Source of the DNA: an uncultured Clostridia bacterium
Lineage (GTDB): Bacteria > Bacillota > Clostridia > Oscillospirales > Acutalibacteraceae
Direction: 5' to 3'
NCBI GenBank assembly: GCA_946493765.1
Contig: CAMMAZ010000009.1
Coordinates: 1 to 52,778 of the forward strand
DNA length: 52,778 nucleotides
The notes beneath the pieces are model-generated. The model did not search any database. It was not told the origin of the DNA and worked only from the letters and a program-made list of their open reading frames with translations. Shown piece by piece: positions 1-7,434 of this stretch (positions are counted from its first letter, which is position 1; each line of letters opens with the position of its first letter). The position numbers and the translations under genes are program-made.

Positions 1-3
1 TTC

Positions 4-55
4 TTGCTTACGGCGAAGTTTTCTAATTCTGTAACACATCATTGACAAACCTACA
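4..55. repeat. Left copy of a 52-bp inverted repeat shared with the right window end
   Basis: Positions 4-55 match the reverse complement of 52727-52778 at 50 of 52 bases. The inner 41 bases (15-55) are identical and the only differences lie in the outer 11. Both copies lie upstream of genes that read away from the ends (gltX on the left, zapA on the right). The cause is not visible here: a dispersed genomic repeat at which the assembly stopped is the simplest reading. Confidence 0.85.
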
Positions 56-184
56 TTTTTCAAAATAATTCATTTGGGGTAAATAACATTATGAAATTTT
101 ATATATTCTTTGGTTTTTCACCCGGATAAAATGGTATTTTTGTCACAAAAATTGGAGATATTTTTAAAAAAATGAAAAAAGAAC

Positions 185-213
185 TTGATGTTTAATCCAT
201 TATCTGCAATAAT
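185..213 (+). promoter_or_regulatory. Candidate promoter of gltX-glnS
   Basis: TTGATG at 185-190, a 17-bp spacer and AATAAT at 208-213 form a reasonable sigma-A type promoter 43 bp before the gltX start. The rest of 56-256 is AT-rich and shows no gene. Confidence 0.45.
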
Positions 214-256
214 ATTGATGATACGATTATTTTAATGGAATTGAGGCGTTAAGGCT

Positions 257-1909
257 TTGGATTATCATGCTTTAAGTGAATTGCTGTTTCCGGATGTGAA
301 AAAAACACCGGAAGAAATCGAAGCGCAGTTTCCGCCCCGGCAGCTGCCGGAGGGGGCGGTCGTTTCCCGCATGGCGCCGAGCCCGACGGGGTTTGTGCAT
401 CTGGGAAACCTTTTGCAGGGGCTGACCAGTGAAAGAATGTGCCATCAGTCCGGCGGCGTTTTTTATTTACGGATTGAAGATACCGACGCAAAACGGGAAG
501 TGGAAGGCGCGGCGGAAACGTTAATCGATATTCTCCGGCAGTTTGACGTTGTGTTTGACGAAGGGGTAACCGAAACCGGTGAAACCGGCGCGTATGGTCC
601 CTATCGGCAAAGCAGGCGCGCGTCTATTTACCATGTGTTTGCAAAGCTGCTTGTGGAAAACGGGATGGCGTATCCGTGTTTTTGCACGGAAGAAGAACTA
701 ACACAGATGCGCGCAAGTCAGGAAGCACAAAAGGCGAATTTCGGCTACTATGGCAAATGGGCGAAATGGCGCGACCGTCCGCTGGAGGATATTCAGCGGG
801 AACTGGAAAAAGGCACGCCCTGGGTTTTGCGTTTTCGTTCTACCGGTAGTTTGGAGAATAAGATCAAATTCACCGATCTTGTCAAGGGAAATCTGGAACT
901 GACGGAAAACGATATCGATCATGTGCTGCTAAAGTCAGATGGTATTCCGACCTATCATTTCGCGCATGCGGTGGACGATCATCTGATGCGGACAACCCAT
1001 GTCATCCGCAGCGATGAATGGCTGTCGACACTGCCGTTCCATCTGCAGTTGTTTAAAGCATTGGGCTTCAAACCGCCGAAATACCTGCATATTGGTCCGC
1101 TGATGAAGATGGACGGCAATTCCAAACGAAAATTATCCAAACGCAAGGACCCCGAACTTGCACTGACCTATTATCAGGCTGAAGGGTATCCTGCGCAGTC
1201 GGTGTTTGAATATATGCTGACGATTTTAAATTCCAATTTTGAAGATTGGCGCCGGGCGAATCCCGACGCGCCGGCGGATACCTTTAAATTTTCCTATAAA
1301 AAGATGAATCCGGCCGGTTCACTGTTCGATGCGGCAAAACTGCGGGATGTTTCCAAAAACGTGATTTCCAAATTTACCGCAAAAACGGTTTATGAACAGG
1401 CTGCCCAGTGGGCCAAGCAGTATGATGCGCAGCTATACACGCTGCTGACGAGCGACCCTGCCTATGCAACCGGTATTTTCGATATTGACCGGGGCGGAAA
1501 AAAACCGCGCAAGGATATTGCGGTCTTTTCCGAGATCAGGGATTATGTCAGTTATTTCTATGATGAACTGTTCACTCCTGCCGACGTTTATCCGCAGCAG
1601 CTGCAGCCTTCGGATGTGCGGGCGATCTTATCCGCCTATCAAACTGTTTATGATGAAACCGATGATAAAGACACATGGTTTGCAAAAATCAAATCCATCT
1701 GCGAACCATTGGGCTTTTGTCCGGACGTGAAAGCCTACAAGGCGAATCCGGATGCCTATAAAGGGCATGTGGGGGATGTGAGCACCGTTATCCGTGTGGC
1801 GGTCACCGGGCGGACAAACACGCCGGATCTCTGGGCGATTTTAAAGCTGTATGGTCGACAGCGTGTCATGCAACGTTTGGAACAGGCGATATTGCGTTTA
1901 GAAAAATAA
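257..1909 (+). CDS. gltX: Glutamate--tRNA ligase
   Basis: Class I aminoacyl-tRNA synthetase that charges tRNA-Glu with glutamate in the cytosol. The first nucleotide-binding motif is APSPTGFVHLGN near residue 40, with HLGN in place of the usual HIGG. The second motif is KLSKR near residue 295. The conserved FYLRIEDTD segment follows the first motif. At 550 residues it is longer than the classical enzyme of about 480, with an extra 35-40 residues at the N-terminus; I recall this form as common in Ruminococcaceae. The start is TTG, four bases after an AAGG. glnS begins 16 bp downstream on the same strand, so the two form an operon. A neighbouring GlnRS suggests that this enzyme charges only tRNA-Glu, but that is inference. 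Confidence 0.93.
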   Translation: MDYHALSELLFPDVKKTPEEIEAQFPPRQLPEGAVVSRMAPSPTGFVHLGNLLQGLTSERMCHQSGGVFYLRIEDTDAKREVEGAAETLIDILRQFDVVFDEGVTETGETGAYGPYRQSRRASIYHVFAKLLVENGMAYPCFCTEEELTQMRASQEAQKANFGYYGKWAKWRDRPLEDIQRELEKGTPWVLRFRSTGSLENKIKFTDLVKGNLELTENDIDHVLLKSDGIPTYHFAHAVDDHLMRTTHVIRSDEWLSTLPFHLQLFKALGFKPPKYLHIGPLMKMDGNSKRKLSKRKDPELALTYYQAEGYPAQSVFEYMLTILNSNFEDWRRANPDAPADTFKFSYKKMNPAGSLFDAAKLRDVSKNVISKFTAKTVYEQAAQWAKQYDAQLYTLLTSDPAYATGIFDIDRGGKKPRKDIAVFSEIRDYVSYFYDELFTPADVYPQQLQPSDVRAILSAYQTVYDETDDKDTWFAKIKSICEPLGFCPDVKAYKANPDAYKGHVGDVSTVIRVAVTGRTNTPDLWAILKLYGRQRVMQRLEQAILRLEK

Positions 1910-1925
1910 GAAATGGGGATTTTGA

Positions 1926-3596
1926 ATGGATGTAAGTCACATTACACCGGAGAATTTTATCGAAGAATTTATCAATGAAGATTTGAAAAACGGCGTTTAT
2001 TCCAAGGTGCAGACACGTTTTCCGCCCGAACCCAACGGTTATTTGCATGTCGGGCATGTCAAGGCAATTTGTATTGATTTCGGCATTGCCGAAAAATACG
2101 GCGGCGTGTGCAACCTGCGATTCGACGATACCAATCCGATCAAGGAAGACGAGGAGTATGTCGACGCGATCATTGAAGATATCAAATGGCTGGGTTTTAA
2201 AATCGACCACGTGTATTTCGCATCGGATTATTTTGACGTTATGCACGAGAGCGCGATCAAACTTATTAAAATGGGCAAGGCTTATGTCTGCGATTTAACG
2301 CCGGATGAGATCCGGGAATACCGCGGAACACTAACGAAGCCCGGAAAGAACAGTCCTTACCGCGACCGGAGTGTGGAAGAAAACCTGGATTTATTCCAAC
2401 GCATGACCGCAGGTGAGTTTGAAACGGGTTCCAAAGTGCTGCGCGCAAAGATCGACATGGCGTCGCCGAACATCAACATGCGCGACCCGATTTTATACCG
2501 CGTGCTGAAAGCGCCGCATCATCGTACCGGGGATAAATGGTGCGTGTATCCGATGTATGACTTTGCGCATCCGATCTCGGATGCGGCGGAAGGGGTCACC
2601 TTCTCACTGTGCACGCTGGAATTTGAAGATCACCGTCCGTTGTATGACTGGCCGCTGAAAATGTTAAATTGGCCGGACGCGCCGCGACAGATCGAATTTG
2701 CCAGAATGAATTTAAGCTATACCATCACCAGCAAACGCCGTTGTCTGCGTCTGGTCAACGACGGTTTGGTCAGCGGCTGGGACGATCCGCGCATGGCGAC
2801 GATCTGCGGTATGCGCCGTCGGGGTTACCCGGCGCAGGCGTTAAAGGAATTTGTGAAGCTGATCGGTGTTTCCAAAGCCAACAGCGTGATCGACTATTCC
2901 TTGCTCGAAAGCTGCGTGCGGGATCATCTGAACCTGCATGCCGACCGCACAATGGCGGTGCTGCGTCCTTTGAAAGTGATCGTTGACAACTATCCGGAAG
3001 GGAAGGTTGAGGAAATCGCCGTGCCGGTCAATCCGAACCAGCCGGACAGCGGCAGTGTGAACGTGTTGTTTTCCAGAGAGCTTTATATTGAAAGAGAAGA
3101 TTTCATGGAGAACCCGCCGGGCAAATATTTCAGGCTTTGTCCCGAAAAGGAAGTGCGGTTAAAAAGCGCCTATTATGTGAAATTTGCATCGCTGGAAAAG
3201 GATGAAAACGGGGAAATCACCGCCGTGCACGTGACCTATGATCCCGAATCCTTCGGCGGCGAAACACCGGACGGTCGCAAGGTCAAAGGCACGCTGCACT
3301 GGGTGAGCGCCGCGCATTGCTATGATGCCACGGTCCGGCTTTATGACCGGCTGTTCAATGTGGAAAATCCGTCGGATGAAACAGGTGTCCGTGATTTTAC
3401 CGAACATTTGAACCCGGATTCCATGACGGTTTTGGAAGGCTGCAAGATCACAAAGGATGTGCTGGATGCAAAACCGGGCGATACTTTCCAGTTTATGCGG
3501 CAGGGGTATTTTTGTGTGGATAAGGATTCAACGCCGGAGCACAAGGTCATCAACCGTGTCGTTGCGCTGAAAGATTCCTGGGCAAAACAAAAATAA
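1926..3596 (+). CDS. glnS: Glutamine--tRNA ligase
   Basis: Class I synthetase that attaches glutamine directly to tRNA-Gln. The HIGH-type motif reads PPEPNGYLHVGH near residue 35 and the KMSKR-type motif reads ITSKRR near residue 265. The length of 556 residues is normal for bacterial GlnRS, with a complete C-terminal beta-barrel region. It lies 16 bp after gltX and is followed by a strong hairpin terminator, so it ends the operon. Most Firmicutes lack GlnRS and make Gln-tRNA by the GatCAB amidation route; GlnRS occurs in some Clostridia and is generally viewed as acquired by transfer. Whether GatCAB is also present cannot be seen from this window. Confidence 0.95.
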   Translation: MDVSHITPENFIEEFINEDLKNGVYSKVQTRFPPEPNGYLHVGHVKAICIDFGIAEKYGGVCNLRFDDTNPIKEDEEYVDAIIEDIKWLGFKIDHVYFASDYFDVMHESAIKLIKMGKAYVCDLTPDEIREYRGTLTKPGKNSPYRDRSVEENLDLFQRMTAGEFETGSKVLRAKIDMASPNINMRDPILYRVLKAPHHRTGDKWCVYPMYDFAHPISDAAEGVTFSLCTLEFEDHRPLYDWPLKMLNWPDAPRQIEFARMNLSYTITSKRRCLRLVNDGLVSGWDDPRMATICGMRRRGYPAQALKEFVKLIGVSKANSVIDYSLLESCVRDHLNLHADRTMAVLRPLKVIVDNYPEGKVEEIAVPVNPNQPDSGSVNVLFSRELYIEREDFMENPPGKYFRLCPEKEVRLKSAYYVKFASLEKDENGEITAVHVTYDPESFGGETPDGRKVKGTLHWVSAAHCYDATVRLYDRLFNVENPSDETGVRDFTEHLNPDSMTVLEGCKITKDVLDAKPGDTFQFMRQGYFCVDKDSTPEHKVINRVVALKDSWAKQK

Positions 3597-3600
3597 AAAC

Positions 3601-3645
3601 AAAAAATTCCGCATGAAACATTTTTGTTTCATGCGGAATTTTTTT
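3601..3645. terminator. Bidirectional terminator between glnS and glmS
   Basis: AATTCCGCATGAAAC pairs with GTTTCATGCGGAATT around a short loop, with a run of A on the left and T on the right. It can stop glnS on the plus strand and glmS (ending at 3649) on the minus strand. Confidence 0.9.
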
Positions 3646-3648
3646 GTT

Positions 3649-5484
3649 TCATTCAACCGTAACAGATTTTGCAAGATTTTTAGGTTTATCGATATCGCAA
3701 TTTCTGGCTTTGGCGATATAATAGCCGAGCAGCTGCATCGGGATCACTTCGATCGACGGCATGAAAAGCGGGTGGGTGGAGGGCACCGTGATCGCATGAT
3801 CGACGTCTTTTAAGTGATTTTCAATAAACGGTTCGTTTTCACAGGCGATCAGCAGCACTTCCGCGCCTCTGGATTTGACCTCCACAATATTACTCATGGT
3901 TTTCATTTGCAGTTGTTTGCAGCAGGAAAGCGCCACAACAAACGTCCCATCCTCAATCAGCGAAATAGTGCCGTGTTTGAGTTCGCCGGCCGCATAGGCT
4001 TCGGAGTGGATATAGCTGACTTCTTTGAGCTTTAAGGACGCTTCCAATGCCACAGCATAATCCAGATTGCGCCCGATAAAATAAGCGTGTTCGAGATAAG
4101 CGTAGCGCTGTGCGAGCGTTTCAATTTCCGGTGCGGTCTGCAAAGCGGTCTGCGCCTTTTCGGGCAATGCCTTGATCGCATCGAGCATTTCGCTGAATGC
4201 GGCACTGTCGATCGTGCCAAGCTCTTTTGCAAATTTCAGCCCGATCAGATAAATCATTGCCAGCTGCGTGGAATAGGCTTTTGTTGTCGCGACGGAAATT
4301 TCCGGACCCGCCCAGGTATATAAAACATGTTCGGAAGCGTTGGCGATGGAACTGCCGACCACATTGACGATCGACAGCGTGGTCGCACCGCGTTTGCGTG
4401 CTTCTTTGAGTGCCGCGAGGGTGTCGGCCGTTTCGCCCGACTGGCTGATGATGATCACCAACGTTTGTTCATCGACGATCGGATTGTTATATCGGAATTC
4501 AGACGCAATTTCCGCGATAACCGGAATCCGCGTGAGTTCCTCAATCACATATTTGCCGACAACCCCGACATGATAAGCGGAGCCGCATGCGACAATATGG
4601 ATACGTTTGAATTTTTGCAGCGTTTCTTTGTCGAATGAAACACCGTCCAACTGGATATCGCCGTCTTTGATACGGGGAGCAATGGTATCGGAAAGCGCTT
4701 TAGGCTGTTCCATGATCTCCTTGATCATAAAATGCTCATAACCGCCTTTTTCCGCTGCGGAAATATCCCACGTGATGGTTGTGATTTCCCGGAATAGGGG
4801 GTTTAAATCCAAGTCGAAAATTTCAACTTTTTTGGCGGTCAGGCGCACAATTTCATTATCATTTAAATATAAAATTTTGCGGGTCAGCGGCAGAATGGCC
4901 GGAATATCCGATGCGATCATATTTCCTTCATCCGCCACGCCGACCAGTAACGGGCTGGCGCAGCGCACGGCATACACGTCACCCGGAAGCTCCGCGTTTA
5001 AAATGCCCAGCGCATAGGAGCCTTCCAGCTGCCGGATGGTTTTGGAAATGGTGCTCAACATATCGCCGTCGTCGTTAAATTGTAAAAGATGGGCAACCAC
5101 TTCCGTGTCGGTTTCTGAAACAAATGTGTAGCCGTGTTCGATCAGCATATTTTTTAATGCGGCGTAGTTCTCAATGATACCGTTATGCACGACGGCAAAT
5201 TTTCCATTTTGGCTTTTGTGCGGATGGGCGTTCACATCTGATGGTTTGCCGTGCGTTGCCCATCGGGTGTGACCGATGCCGGCTGTGCTGTCCATTCCGT
5301 TTCCATTATCAATGAGATCGCACAGCGTTTTCAAACGCCCCTCCGATTTTTTAACGGATATTTTATGATTTTTAAAAACCGCAATGCCCGCTGAGTCATA
5401 GCCTCTGTATTCCAGTCTTTCCAGCCCCTGCAGCAAAACCGGCGCGGCAGGTTTCAGACCGGTGAATCCAACAATACCACACAT
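3649..5484 (-). CDS. glmS: Glutamine--fructose-6-phosphate aminotransferase (isomerizing)
   Basis: Makes glucosamine-6-phosphate from fructose-6-phosphate and glutamine, the first step towards UDP-GlcNAc for peptidoglycan. The protein starts MCGIVGFTG, so the catalytic cysteine becomes the N-terminus after Met removal; the class II glutaminase domain occupies roughly residues 1-220. Two SIS sugar-isomerase domains follow (SQSGETADT near 355), and it ends in the typical DKPKNLAKSVTVE tail. At 611 residues it is full length. The gap to the upstream symporter gene is only 80 bp and holds a good promoter but no room for a glmS ribozyme, so the ribozyme feedback known from other Firmicutes appears absent here. 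Confidence 0.97.
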   Translation of the reverse strand: MCGIVGFTGLKPAAPVLLQGLERLEYRGYDSAGIAVFKNHKISVKKSEGRLKTLCDLIDNGNGMDSTAGIGHTRWATHGKPSDVNAHPHKSQNGKFAVVHNGIIENYAALKNMLIEHGYTFVSETDTEVVAHLLQFNDDGDMLSTISKTIRQLEGSYALGILNAELPGDVYAVRCASPLLVGVADEGNMIASDIPAILPLTRKILYLNDNEIVRLTAKKVEIFDLDLNPLFREITTITWDISAAEKGGYEHFMIKEIMEQPKALSDTIAPRIKDGDIQLDGVSFDKETLQKFKRIHIVACGSAYHVGVVGKYVIEELTRIPVIAEIASEFRYNNPIVDEQTLVIIISQSGETADTLAALKEARKRGATTLSIVNVVGSSIANASEHVLYTWAGPEISVATTKAYSTQLAMIYLIGLKFAKELGTIDSAAFSEMLDAIKALPEKAQTALQTAPEIETLAQRYAYLEHAYFIGRNLDYAVALEASLKLKEVSYIHSEAYAAGELKHGTISLIEDGTFVVALSCCKQLQMKTMSNIVEVKSRGAEVLLIACENEPFIENHLKDVDHAITVPSTHPLFMPSIEVIPMQLLGYYIAKARNCDIDKPKNLAKSVTVE

Positions 5485-5515
5485 AGAAAAATCAACCTTT
5501 CAGCATTTTAAGTTT

Positions 5516-5544
5516 ATTATAGCATTGTTTAACAAAAAAAGCAA
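5516..5544 (-). promoter_or_regulatory. Promoter of glmS
   Basis: On the minus strand TTGCTT (5539-5544), a 17-bp spacer and TATAAT (5516-5521) precede glmS by about 30 bp. Confidence 0.65.
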
Positions 5545-5564
5545 TATTTATCAAATTAGCAAAC

Positions 5565-6863
5565 TTATTGAATATGTTTATGCAACAATAGGATAAAAAT
5601 GAGGTTTGGAACCGTCATGCAGGCGTTTAAAAGGTCAGAAAGTTCAAAGACAGAGGAAACAGACAGATTGGAGAAAACAAAAACGGCAACACAATACAGG
5701 AATTTATAAAAAGAAACTGCGCTTTTTTTTCGGGTAAGAAAAGAGCAACACTGGGCGCCGTAATAGCTCCAGGAGACGAGCGCCCCGAAAGCAAATAAAA
5801 GAATGCAAACGGCGATGAACCATTCGCCGCCGGTTCCGAAAATATCACGAAATGCATCGGTAATCAGTGTTTCTCCCTGCATATCTTTTCCAAGAAGTCC
5901 TGAACTGACAATCACAATGCCGGTCAATGTGCACATGACGGTGGTGTCTAAAAAGACTTCAAACGCGCCCCACAGCCCCTGATTTTCAGGCGTGTTATCC
6001 GCTGCGGCATGCGCGATCGGCGCGCTGCCCATACCGGCCTCATTGGTGAAAATTCCTTTAGCAATGCCGTGTCGGAATGCGCCTGCCGACAAAAAGCCGA
6101 AGAAACCGGCGCCGGCGCTATCGATGCGAAATGCATCGGAAATAATAAGCCGGATGGCGGGCAGAATATTGGCGCGGTTGAAATATAAAACAACAATAGC
6201 GCCGGAAAAATAGAAAATGGTCATAAAGGGAAGCAGATAGGATGTGAAGGACATGAGCTTTTGTGAAGAACCAAAAATGACAAAAGCGGTCAAAACCGCT
6301 ATGATAATACCTGTGAATATTTTCGGAATGCCGAAAGTCGATTCTATGGAACCTGCGATAACGGAAGACTGAGTGGCATTGCCTGTGCCAAAGGTAGCCA
6401 GAATGGTGCAGATGCAAAAAAGACAGGCAAGGGGATACATGTTACGGGTTCCGTTTTTTATGTAGTACATCGGGCCGCCGCGCCATTGCCCTGTTTCATC
6501 TTTTTCACGAAAACACATGGCAAGGTAAACTTCCGCATATTTAATGATCATACATAAAAAAGAGGAAACACACATCCAAAACACAGCGCCCGGACCGCCC
6601 AGTACAATTGCAATGCCGACGCCGACAATATTTCCGGTACCCATTGTCCCAGCAAGCGCCGTAGACATGGCGGCAAAAGGGGAAACGCCGTTTTTATTTT
6701 TTGAAAAAAGCGTTTTAACGGGCAACAACAAAATTGCGGGAAGCTTGCGAAATTGCAGAAATTTGGATCGGACAGTTAAATAGCCTCCTGTCACGATAAT
6801 AAGAGTAATCACAACAAAATTCCACAAAATAAAATTAACGGTTGAAAGCATAGTGTATTTCAT
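5565..6863 (-). CDS. Amino acid:sodium symporter, AGCS (AlsT) family
   Basis: Integral membrane carrier of the alanine or glycine:cation symporter family, expected to import a small neutral amino acid with Na+. Conserved family stretches are visible: ALAGTMGTGNIVGV near residue 70, GGPMYYI near 128 and FTNEAGMGSAPIAHAAA near 273. About ten hydrophobic segments run through the 432 residues, a normal length. The ATG at 6863 abuts an AAGGA ribosome site with no gap, so the Met at 6851 may be the true start. Substrate (alanine, glycine or glutamine) cannot be told from sequence. It reads toward glmS on the same strand; glmS has its own promoter. Confidence 0.9.
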   Translation of the reverse strand: MKYTMLSTVNFILWNFVVITLIIVTGGYLTVRSKFLQFRKLPAILLLPVKTLFSKNKNGVSPFAAMSTALAGTMGTGNIVGVGIAIVLGGPGAVFWMCVSSFLCMIIKYAEVYLAMCFREKDETGQWRGGPMYYIKNGTRNMYPLACLFCICTILATFGTGNATQSSVIAGSIESTFGIPKIFTGIIIAVLTAFVIFGSSQKLMSFTSYLLPFMTIFYFSGAIVVLYFNRANILPAIRLIISDAFRIDSAGAGFFGFLSAGAFRHGIAKGIFTNEAGMGSAPIAHAAADNTPENQGLWGAFEVFLDTTVMCTLTGIVIVSSGLLGKDMQGETLITDAFRDIFGTGGEWFIAVCILLFAFGALVSWSYYGAQCCSFLTRKKSAVSFYKFLYCVAVFVFSNLSVSSVFELSDLLNACMTVPNLIFILLLHKHIQ

Positions 6864-6934
6864 TCCTTTTTAAGATTTGAAAGGAATTCATGATGTTTTC
6901 ATCCGTACTATATATGACAAAAATCGGACAATTA

Positions 6935-7228
6935 TTACCCATCGTAATCCTCGATGAGTCTTGCGAGCTTTTCTTTTGTTTCAATGATGATACCGTCGTG
7001 CAGCTGTGTACGGTCTGTTTCCGGTAGTTGCGCGACATAAACGTCCAGAACATCCATGGGGTTTTCACTGTCTTTTTCAAAAACGGCGACTTTTCCCTGA
7101 TATTCTTTTACTGTATAATAATCCTGCTGCGTCGTTTGATCCGCATTTTTAAAAATTAAAATTGATAAAAACATACCCGTTAAAATAATAGCGGCAGAGA
7201 TAACAAAATTGAGTATTATTTTTTTCAT
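6935..7228 (-). CDS. Small membrane-anchored protein, BofC C-terminal-like domain
   Basis: 97 residues: an N-terminal hydrophobic helix (about residues 5-27), then a soluble domain. The domain pattern YYTVKEYQGKVAVF ... VLDVYVAQLPETDR ... DGI ... LARLIEDYDG matches what I recall of the BofC C-terminal domain, found alone in many clostridial anchored proteins. In Bacillus, BofC regulates the SpoIVB protease during sporulation; a role here in sporulation is only a guess. A ribosome site (AAGGGAGAGG) lies 5-10 bp before the ATG. The gene sits 71 bp upstream of the AGCS symporter on the same strand and divergently from the class A PBP. Confidence 0.6.
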   Translation of the reverse strand: MKKIILNFVISAAIILTGMFLSILIFKNADQTTQQDYYTVKEYQGKVAVFEKDSENPMDVLDVYVAQLPETDRTQLHDGIIIETKEKLARLIEDYDG

Positions 7229-7347
7229 ATGCCTCTCCCTTCGGGAAATAAAATTTGTGGTAACATTAAAATGAAAAGTCTGTTTTTGTTCTTATTGTCG
7301 TCTATTTGAAAGAGATTATACAAAGATAAAAGTTAATAAATTGTAAT

Positions 7348-7375
7348 TTGATTTTTCATAAAATTATGTTATAAT
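7348..7375 (+). promoter_or_regulatory. Candidate promoter of the class A PBP gene
   Basis: TTGATT (7348-7353), 16 bp, then TATAAT (7370-7375), about 60 bp before the chosen start. The stretch 7229-7347 shows nothing else. Confidence 0.5.
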
Positions 7376-7434
7376 AAATACCGTATTACCCTATGTTCAG
7401 TATTTGTATGCAAAGAAAGCGAGGCGATAAGTTC

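Noticed and set aside
5485..5564. Possible glmS ribozyme upstream of glmS
   Set aside because: The gap is only 80 bp, holds a normal promoter and lacks the conserved ribozyme core, which needs well over 100 bases.
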